DNA of 64,000 bases from Streptomyces leeuwenhoekii (GTDB taxonomy: Bacteria; Actinomycetota; Actinomycetes; Streptomycetales; Streptomycetaceae). A program made the position numbers and the translations under genes. Numbering within the stretch: the first letter of the stretch is position 1; each line of letters begins with the position of its first letter. The stretch spans positions 5,594,001 through 5,658,000 of the forward strand of contig NZ_LN831790.1 in NCBI RefSeq assembly GCF_001013905.1, given 5' to 3'. This document shows positions 58,651 through 64,000 of this stretch, piece by piece. The notes below the pieces were generated by a model. That model made no database searches. It saw only the letters and a list, made by a program, of their open reading frames with translations, and was not told where the DNA came from.

Positions 58651-59088
58651 CTACTCCTCCAGCATGCGCCGCAGCGCGTCCCGCAGCGCCAGCCGCTCCG
58701 CCTCCGACAGCCCCGCCAGCGGCTCCCGGGCGAACCGCAGGGAATCACGCAGAGCGCGTGCCACCCGGCGGCCCTCGTCGGTCGCCGCCGCCACCTTCAC
58801 CCGCCGGTCCGCGGGATCCGGCCGCCGCTCCACCAGGCCCCGCAGCTCCAGCCGGTCCACGATCCCGGTCACGTTCGACGGCTCGCAGCGCAGCCGCTGC
58901 GCGAGCCTGCGCATCGGCAGCGGCTCCAGCGACAGCAGGCTGAGCAGCCGGGCCTGCGCCCCCGTGAGCGCGTGCCGGGCGGCGGCCTCCTCGTAGTCGG
59001 CGTGGAAGCGGGCCACGGCCTCGCCTATGAGCTCGACGACCTCCAGCGTCAGGGCGTCGGGACGGGGGGTCGGATGTGAGGTGGCCAT
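58651..59088 (-). CDS. MarR family transcriptional regulator
   Basis: A 145-residue winged-helix regulator: EVVELIGEAVARFHADYEEAAARH, LTGAQARLLSLLSLEPLPMRRLAQRLRCEPSNVTGIVDRL (split HTH), GLVERRPDPADRRVKVAAATDEGRR. The single Cys lies in the recognition-helix region (RLRCEPSNV), not near the N-terminus, so it is not a classical OhrR even though an Ohr gene is close. It is divergent from a quinone-reductase-like gene, with CTGAAATGTTCAG between them, its likely target site. Confidence 0.88.
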   Translation of the reverse strand: MATSHPTPRPDALTLEVVELIGEAVARFHADYEEAAARHALTGAQARLLSLLSLEPLPMRRLAQRLRCEPSNVTGIVDRLELRGLVERRPDPADRRVKVAAATDEGRRVARALRDSLRFAREPLAGLSEAERLALRDALRRMLEE

Positions 59089-59117
59089 GGATTCAGGGTA
59101 CCCAGTTGTTTGACAAG

Positions 59118-59130
59118 CTGAAATGTTCAG
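59118..59130. promoter_or_regulatory. Putative MarR operator
   Basis: CTGAA-ATG-TTCAG is a perfect inverted repeat, preceded by TTGACA (59110-59115), a perfect -35 for the rightward gene. Binding here would occlude that promoter and the MarR leader. Confidence 0.55.
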
Positions 59131-59181
59131 GCGCATGGTTGTTTCAGGTAGTGAAGTAATTCGACGAGGAAGGTGCGCCCC

Positions 59182-60204
59182 ATGGCCGACTCCCCCGCTC
59201 TCCCCTCCGTCAGCCGCGAGTGGCATCTGCTGAGCCGGCCGGTCGGCTGGCCCAAGCCCGAGGACTTCGCCCTGGTCGAGGCGGAGATGCCGGTACCGGG
59301 CGAGGGGCAGGTGCTGGTCCGCAACCGGTATCTGTCGGTCGACCCGTACATGCGCGGCCGCATGAGCGCCGCCAAGTCCTACGTCGCCCCCTTCGAGCTG
59401 GGCAAGGTGATGCAGGGCGGCGCGGTCGGCGAGGTCGTCGCCTCCAACGCCGAGGGCCTGGCCGTCGGCGACCACGTCCTGCACTTCTTCGGCTGGCGCG
59501 AGTACGCGGCCGTGGACGCCAAGCACGCCGTCAAGGTGGACCCCGAGGCCGCGCCGCTGTCCACGTACCTCGGCGTGCTGGGCATGACCGGGCTGACCGC
59601 CTACGCGGGCCTGCTGCGCACCGCCGCCTTCAAGGAGGGCGACGCGGTGTTCGTGTCCGGCGCCGCGGGGGCCGTGGGCAGCCAGGTCGGGCAGATCGCC
59701 AAGCTCAAGGGCGCCTCCCGGGTGATCGGCTCCGCCGGTTCGGCGGAGAAGGTCAAGCTCCTGGTCGAGGAGTACGGGTTCGACGCCGCGTTCAACTACA
59801 AGGACGGGCCGGTGAGCGAGCAGCTCCGGGCCGCCGCCCCGGACGGCATCGACGTCTACTTCGACAACGTGGGCGGTGACCACCTGGAGGCCGCCATCGG
59901 ATCGCTCAACCAGGGCGGCCGCATCGCCGTCTGCGGGATGATCTCCGTCTACAACAACACCGAGCCCGCCCCGGGGCCGAAGAACCTCGCGCGGCTCATC
60001 CAGACCCGGGGCCGGATCGAGGGCTTCCTCGTCGGCGACCACTACGACCTCCAGCCGCAGTTCGTGCAGGAGGTCGGCCCGTGGGTCCGGGACGGGCGGC
60101 TGAAGTACCGCGAGACCGTCGTCGAGGGCATCGAGAACAACCTGGAGGCGTTCCTCGGCGTCCTGCGCGGCGACAACATCGGGAAGATGGTCGTCAAGCT
60201 CTGA
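59182..60204 (+). CDS. NADP-dependent medium-chain oxidoreductase (CurA/leukotriene B4 reductase type)
   Basis: A 340-residue MDR enzyme without zinc ligands. Features are SREWHLLSRPVGWPKPEDFA and YLSVDPYMRGRMSAAKSY at the N-terminus, nucleotide loop VFVSGAAGAVGSQVGQIAKL, YGFDAAFNYKDGPVSEQLRA and FDNVGGDHLEAAIGSLNQGG. It should reduce the C=C bond of alpha,beta-unsaturated ketones or aldehydes. The ATG at 59182 is preceded by GAGGAAGG. MarR control and an adjacent Ohr gene suggest detoxification of reactive electrophiles or lipid peroxidation products. Confidence 0.92.
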   Translation: MADSPALPSVSREWHLLSRPVGWPKPEDFALVEAEMPVPGEGQVLVRNRYLSVDPYMRGRMSAAKSYVAPFELGKVMQGGAVGEVVASNAEGLAVGDHVLHFFGWREYAAVDAKHAVKVDPEAAPLSTYLGVLGMTGLTAYAGLLRTAAFKEGDAVFVSGAAGAVGSQVGQIAKLKGASRVIGSAGSAEKVKLLVEEYGFDAAFNYKDGPVSEQLRAAAPDGIDVYFDNVGGDHLEAAIGSLNQGGRIAVCGMISVYNNTEPAPGPKNLARLIQTRGRIEGFLVGDHYDLQPQFVQEVGPWVRDGRLKYRETVVEGIENNLEAFLGVLRGDNIGKMVVKL

Positions 60205-60318
60205 CGGCCGTCCGCTCCGACCGGCCTTCACCCTGTTTCCGGCATGCGGTAACTTCTTTCCATAATCAGTCGCGATCGTGGGCGCGAGTCGCGGCGGACC
60301 GAGGAGGAAGACAACCGC

Positions 60319-60738
60319 ATGCCGATTCAGCAGTCCGACGTCCTGTACACCGCCGTCGCCACCGCCGAGAACGGCCGTGACGGCCGGGTGGCCACCGATG
60401 ACGGCAAGCTCGACGTGGTCGTGAACCCGCCCAAGGAGATGGGCGGCAGCGGCGCCGGCACCAACCCGGAGCAGCTCTTCGCCGCCGGGTACAGCGCCTG
60501 CTTCCAGGGCGCGCTCGGCGTGGTCGCCCGCCAGGAGGGCGTCGACGTGTCCGGCTCGACCGTCACCGCGAAGGTCGGGATCGGCAAGAACGACGACGGG
60601 TTCGGCATCATCGTCGAGATCTCCGCGAACATCCCGGGCGTGGACGCCCAGGCCGCCAAGGAGCTCGTCGAGAAGGCCCACCAGGTGTGCCCGTACTCGA
60701 AGGCCACCCGCGGCAACATCACCGTGACGCTCGCCTGA
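60319..60738 (+). CDS. ohrA: Organic hydroperoxide resistance protein (Ohr)
   Basis: A 139-residue OsmC/Ohr-family thiol peroxidase. The catalytic Cys pair is in GYSACFQGALGVVARQ and KAHQVCPYSKATRGNITVTL; Arg/Glu partners are expected in DGRVATDDGKLDV and TNPEQLFAAGY. It reduces organic hydroperoxides using lipoylated proteins. It is transcribed alone, 114 bases after the oxidoreductase gene, and ends at a strong hairpin. No OhrR with the usual N-terminal sensing Cys is adjacent. Confidence 0.95.
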   Translation: MPIQQSDVLYTAVATAENGRDGRVATDDGKLDVVVNPPKEMGGSGAGTNPEQLFAAGYSACFQGALGVVARQEGVDVSGSTVTAKVGIGKNDDGFGIIVEISANIPGVDAQAAKELVEKAHQVCPYSKATRGNITVTLA

Positions 60739-60759
60739 CCACGGTCGTTGGCCACGGCA

Positions 60760-60792
60760 GAGGCCGCACCCTTGGACGTGGGGTGCGGCCTC
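60760..60792 (+). terminator. Hairpin terminator after ohrA
   Basis: GAGGCCGCACCC and GGGTGCGGCCTC form a perfect 12-bp stem with a 9-base loop, 22 bases past the stop. Confidence 0.75.
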
Positions 60793-60832
60793 CGCTCCGT
60801 TCTCGGCCGTTCCCGGTCGTTCCCGGCCGTTC

Positions 60833-61984
60833 TCAGCGGGCCAGCGCGGCCCGGTGCACCGCGGCCGCGAGGCGGTTGTTCTCCGGGGCGGCCCCGCCCG
60901 GGAAGGCGCACCGGCGCCGGGTGTAGCCGTAGGCGAGTCCGCTGCGCGGGTCGGCGAACGCCTGGCAGCCGCCCGCGCCGCTGTGCCCGATCGTCCCGGC
61001 GCCGAGGAACGGGTGCGCGCTGTCGGCCGTCGCCTGGAAACCGAGGCCGTACGCCTTGTGGGCACGGGCCACCAGATCGTGGCCGGCCGAGTGGAGCTGA
61101 CCGAACTCCGCCACCGTGTCCCGCTTCAGCAGCGGTGCCCTGCCGTCCACCTCGCTGATGGCCGCCGCGTACAGCCCGGCCAGCCCCCGCGCCGACGCCA
61201 CGCCGCCCACCGACGCCGGTCCCTGGGCGCGCACCACGGGCTCGTTGGGGAGGGTCTCCAGGTCGGTCGGGTGGGCCGCGTGGCGGTTGAAGGCGATCGC
61301 CGTCAGGGTGTGCGGCCCGGTCGGCTGGGCGTCGATCAGCGCCCGCTGCTCCGGGGTGGGCGCCATGCGCTGCGCGGTGCGGAAGCGGGCGTCCAGGGCG
61401 GACGGCAGGCCCAGATGGAACTCCAGGGCGAACGGGGCGCGGACGCGCTCCTCGTAGACCTCCTGGAGCGTGCGGCCGGTGGCGCGGCGCACCACCTCGC
61501 CCGTCAGGGCGCCGATCACCAGGGCGTGGTAGCCGAAGGCCGTGCCGGGGCGCCAGAAGGGGCGCTGGCCTGCCATCCGTTCGGCGATCGCCCGGTCGTC
61601 GGCCACCTCCTCCAGGGTGAAGCCGCCGTCCGCGCCGACCACCCCCGCGCGGTGCGCCAGCAGCTCGCGCAGGGTCAGCGCGTCCTTGCCCTCGGCCGCG
61701 AACTGCGGCCAGTAGTAGGCGACCTCACGGTCCAGCTCCAGCGTGCCCTCCTGCACCAGCAGCGCGACCACCAGATGGGCGGCGCCCTTGGTGGCGGAGT
61801 ACACGCCGTACAGGGAACCGGCGTCCGCACCCTCCCCGGCCCACAGGTCGACGACCTTGCGGCCGTGCACGTAGGCGCACAACTGGCCCTCGTAATCGGG
61901 CCGTTCACCGGCCACGAACGCGGCGAACTCCTCCCGCACCGCCTCGAAGCCGTCGGCGACGGTGCCGTGGATCTCCTGCGTCAT
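60833..61984 (-). CDS. Beta-lactamase-fold serine hydrolase (class C/EstB type)
   Basis: A 383-residue cytoplasmic enzyme. The nucleophile motif SxxK is in LYGVYSATKGAAHLVV. The Tyr motif is in GTAFGYHALVIGALTG, and HSGAGG replaces KTG as the third motif, which is typical of esterases of this fold. Family text EGQLCAYVHGRKVVDLWAGE and LTLRELLAHRAGV is present. No signal peptide, so a beta-lactamase role is unlikely; it is probably an esterase or peptidase. The ATG at 61984 has GGGGAGGGAAG upstream. It is divergent from the EI24 gene. Confidence 0.9.
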   Translation of the reverse strand: MTQEIHGTVADGFEAVREEFAAFVAGERPDYEGQLCAYVHGRKVVDLWAGEGADAGSLYGVYSATKGAAHLVVALLVQEGTLELDREVAYYWPQFAAEGKDALTLRELLAHRAGVVGADGGFTLEEVADDRAIAERMAGQRPFWRPGTAFGYHALVIGALTGEVVRRATGRTLQEVYEERVRAPFALEFHLGLPSALDARFRTAQRMAPTPEQRALIDAQPTGPHTLTAIAFNRHAAHPTDLETLPNEPVVRAQGPASVGGVASARGLAGLYAAAISEVDGRAPLLKRDTVAEFGQLHSAGHDLVARAHKAYGLGFQATADSAHPFLGAGTIGHSGAGGCQAFADPRSGLAYGYTRRRCAFPGGAAPENNRLAAAVHRAALAR

Positions 61985-62102
61985 CCGCTTCCCTCCCCAG
62001 TCTCCGGACTTCCGCAGATCGTACGGCGCACCGACACCTGTTCGACCGGTCGTCACGGGAGCCGGAATCCGCGAGGGCCGCCGCGGCCGATAGAGTGCCG
62101 CC

Positions 62103-62912
62103 ATGCGCGATCTTGGGGCGGGGTTCCGGTACCTCCTGGAGGGCCAGCGCTGGGTGGCCCGGCACGGCAAGAGCTACGGCTTCGGGCTGCTCCCGGGCCT
62201 GATCACCCTGGTGCTGTACGCGGCGGCGCTGGTGGCGCTGGCGCTGTGGGGCGAGGACGCGGTGGCCTGGGCGACCCCCTTCGCCGACGACTGGGCGAGC
62301 CCCTGGGCCGGGCTGTTCCGCGGCTTCCTCACCGCCGTGCTGTTCGCGCTCGCGATGCTGCTGGCCGTCCTGACCTTCACCGCGGTCACCCTGCTGATCG
62401 GCCAGCCCTTCTACGAGAGCCTCTCCGAGCAGGTCGACCGCGACCTCTCCCCGGACGGCACCGCCCCCGAGTCGGGCCTGCCGCTCTGGCGCGAGCTGTG
62501 GATCTCCGCCCGGGACAGCCTGCGGATCGTGGTGCGGGCCGTGGTGTGGGGCGTGCTGCTGTTCGCCCTCGGGTTCGTACCGGTGGCGGGCCAGACCGTC
62601 GTACCGGTGATCGGGTTCTTCGTCACCGGCTTCTTCCTCACCGAGGAGCTCACCGCCGTCGCCCTCCAGCGCCGCGGGGTCGAGCTGCGCGACCGGCTCG
62701 CCCTGCTCCGCTCCCGCAAGACGCTGGTCTGGGGCTTCGGCACGCCCCTCGGCCTGGCCTTCCTCGTCCCGTTCGTCGCGGTGTTCCTGATGCCGGGCGC
62801 GGTCGCCGGTGCGACTCTCCTCGCCCGTGACCTGCGCGGCGAGCAGAACCGCGACCGCGACGACGACCCCGCCGGCGCGCTCGGGGCGGGAGGCGACCGC
62901 GCCCGGCCGTGA
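62103..62912 (+). CDS. EI24/CysZ-like membrane protein
   Basis: A 269-residue protein with four to five long membrane segments: SYGFGLLPGLITLVLYAAAL, GFLTAVLFALAMLLAVLTFT, VWGVLLFALGFVPVAGQTVV and FGTPLGLAFLVPFVAVFLMP. The family signature VTLLIGQPFYESLSEQVDRD is present. CysZ homologues transport sulfate, but the Streptomyces members are uncharacterised. The start MRDLGAGFRYLLEGQRWVAR is standard. The C-terminus is charged (NRDRDDDPAG). A hexanucleotide repeat array follows directly. Confidence 0.85.
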   Translation: MRDLGAGFRYLLEGQRWVARHGKSYGFGLLPGLITLVLYAAALVALALWGEDAVAWATPFADDWASPWAGLFRGFLTAVLFALAMLLAVLTFTAVTLLIGQPFYESLSEQVDRDLSPDGTAPESGLPLWRELWISARDSLRIVVRAVVWGVLLFALGFVPVAGQTVVPVIGFFVTGFFLTEELTAVALQRRGVELRDRLALLRSRKTLVWGFGTPLGLAFLVPFVAVFLMPGAVAGATLLARDLRGEQNRDRDDDPAGALGAGGDRARP

Positions 62913-62923
62913 CCGGGACGCTC

Positions 62924-63022
62924 GCCGAAGCCGAAGCCGAAGCCGAAGCCGGACCCGGACCCGAAGCCGGAGCCGGAGCCGAAGCCGGAGCCGGAGCCGA
63001 AGCCGGAGCCGGACCCGAAGCC
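62924..63022 (+). repeat. Hexanucleotide repeat array (GCCGAA/GCCGGA/CCCGGA)
   Basis: About 16 consecutive hexamers, mainly GCCGAA and GCCGGA, with some CCCGAA/CCCGGA. A GTG frame overlapping the EI24 stop would read it as an Ala-Glu/Ala-Gly peptide of about 37 residues. I do not call this a gene. Copy number is probably variable between strains. Confidence 0.8.
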
Positions 63023-63056
63023 TGACCCGGTGTCACCGTCCCGGCCTGGCGCGGCG

Positions 63057-64000
63057 TCAGTCCTCCGTCCGCTGCGCCGCCTCCAGTGCCACGGTCACGA
63101 TCGCGCGCACCTGCGCGACGATGGCGAGCCGGTTGCGCACGAACTCCGGGTCGGTGACCTCGGTGGTGTTCCCGGCGCCGAACTGGAGCACCGGTGTGTG
63201 CACATGCCCGCCCGGCAGCGTCCGCCGCAGCCCCAGCCGGTCCCGCAGCAGCGTCGCCCGGTAGGCGATCTCGTTGGACAGGTAGTCCCCGCCGCCCCCG
63301 GCCCGGGCCGTCGATCCGGGGGTCGGCCCGTCCGGCCGCACCACGGGCTCGCCGCCCCCCGCCGGGATCTCGGTGACGGCCGTGTTGTCGTACACCGGGA
63401 AGCGCCCGGTGTCCGCCGCCGTGATCTCCCGGTACGGCAGGGTGGTCGTCGTCCACTGCGGCGCGGCGCCGGGATCGGTGACCGGGACCGGCTCCGTGCG
63501 CGCGACGTCGTCGTTGTCCGGGAAACCGCCCCGCCAGGCCCCGTTGGTCCGCTCGATGTCGAACCGCCCGACACGGCCCTGGCTCACCGTCGCGAACAGG
63601 TCGGCCTCCGGCAGGCGCGCCCGCAGCGTCCGTTCCACCGTGCCGTCCGTGAAGTCCCGCCAGCGCACCGGGAACACGGCCGTCTCCACCCGCGCGGGGC
63701 CATCCGCCGTCTCGATCACCGTGCCGTCCAGGGCGAGCGCGGCGGCACCGGAGGGGTTGGAGATGCGGATGTCCCGGTCCAGGGTGAACGGGTCGAAACC
63801 GGTGACCAGGACGCGCTTGACGCCCTTGCCGCGGGGATGACGCAGGTCGGCCTGGCCGCGCGAGGTGCGCTCCAGCGCGTCCAGGAGCCGGGCCCGCTGC
63901 GGCCCGGTGAGCCCGAACTCCGGCTCCCAGGTGCGCACCTGACGGGTCATGGCCAGCCGCGCCCAGTACAGCGGCCGGTCGTCGTCCCGGCTGAGGTCGC
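63057..64000 (-). CDS. Pyroglutamyl-peptidase-like (C15) protein, 5' end cut by window edge
   Basis: The visible 314 residues end a C15-like protein. VLVTGFDPFTLDRDIRISNPSGAAALAL is the family opening strand. QGRVGRFDIERTNGAW, LSNEIAYRATLLRDRLGLRR (position of catalytic Cys/His region) and GHVHTPVLQFGAGN follow. The typical catalytic Cys (GxxVCNxxxY in classic enzymes) is not obvious: the matching stretch GGDYLSNEIAYRATLL has Ser-Asn where Cys-Asn is expected. The frame stays open to the right edge, so the start lies outside. It is probably a larger secreted Streptomyces variant, with uncertain activity. Confidence 0.7.
   Translation of the reverse strand, partial: DLSRDDDRPLYWARLAMTRQVRTWEPEFGLTGPQRARLLDALERTSRGQADLRHPRGKGVKRVLVTGFDPFTLDRDIRISNPSGAAALALDGTVIETADGPARVETAVFPVRWRDFTDGTVERTLRARLPEADLFATVSQGRVGRFDIERTNGAWRGGFPDNDDVARTEPVPVTDPGAAPQWTTTTLPYREITAADTGRFPVYDNTAVTEIPAGGGEPVVRPDGPTPGSTARAGGGGDYLSNEIAYRATLLRDRLGLRRTLPGGHVHTPVLQFGAGNTTEVTDPEFVRNRLAIVAQVRAIVTVALEAAQRTED

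Noticed and set aside
59090..59115. GGGTAC near the MarR gene as a third sigma-B-type promoter
   Set aside because: No GNNT element occurs 14-16 bases upstream of it on the minus strand.
62924..63022. CRISPR array
   Set aside because: The hexamers are contiguous without unique spacers. No CRISPR repeats or cas genes were seen anywhere in the window.

Overview
The window is a chromosomal segment of a Streptomyces species or close relative. It has very high GC with G/C-rich third codon positions, frequent GTG/TTG starts and ATGA/GTGA translational coupling. It also carries a Streptomyces-type stress module (STAS and MEDS anti-sigma proteins), TAT-exported secreted enzymes, an SCO2400-type protein and a perfect MacR-type box. 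All identifications come from reading the sequence; no database was searched.

Layout. 1-2.1 kb: xylulokinase (cut by the left edge), a YtxH-like protein, two identical tRNA-Asn genes and a CAU-anticodon tRNA. 2.1-4.9 kb: accessory remnants downstream of the tRNA, namely a frameshifted gene relic, a truncated NACHT NTPase, a 19-bp direct repeat and an intact YefM/YoeB toxin-antitoxin pair. 5-14.4 kb: a methyltransferase; a five-gene operon (ferritin-like, hemerythrin, DUF2243, CtaG-like, tiny repeat protein) behind a sigma-B-type promoter; an ANTAR/STAS protein; a STAS-MEDS/HATPase pair behind a second sigma-B-type promoter; and an MreB paralogue with a degenerate histidine kinase. 14.7-25 kb: a large secreted subtilisin, a malonyl-CoA synthetase/carboxyltransferase pair with a divergent GntR regulator, and an IclR regulator with an SMP-30 lactonase. 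24.8-31.2 kb: a six-gene cluster of two zinc metallopeptidases, three paralogous multi-pass membrane proteins and a flavoprotein. 31.4-37.1 kb: ABC importer, endo-arabinanase and GH51 arabinofuranosidase. 37-42 kb: LysE exporter, B3/4 protein, three small secreted rodlin-like proteins and a MocR regulator. 42-48 kb: GH35-like protein, decayed DUF3500 lipoprotein, and two more GH43 enzymes. 48-56.7 kb: mutarotase, multiple-monosaccharide ABC importer, U32-like protein, dehydrogenase and a galactonate-dehydratase-type enolase. 56.8-64 kb: SCO2400-type protein, TetR, MarR, oxidoreductase, Ohr, serine hydrolase, EI24 protein and a pyroglutamyl-peptidase-like gene cut by the right edge.

How it fits together. 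The carbohydrate genes form a plausible arabinan/pectin side-chain programme: secreted endo- and exo-arabinanases release oligosaccharides, two ABC importers take up oligo- and monosaccharides, an intracellular GH51 enzyme frees arabinose, and lactonase, dehydrogenase, dehydratase and xylulokinase activities handle the monosaccharides. Five promoters in this set (IclR/lactonase, ABC importer, secreted arabinanase, U32 gene, dehydratase/dehydrogenase) carry paired TTCGA-N4-TCGAA-like boxes whose two members are exactly 19 bp apart. Where a core promoter can be read, the pair begins just downstream of the -10. That points to one unreported repressor regulon, with the linked IclR protein the obvious candidate. 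The other candidate for a new system is the metallopeptidase/membrane-protein/flavoprotein cluster at 24.8-31.2 kb.
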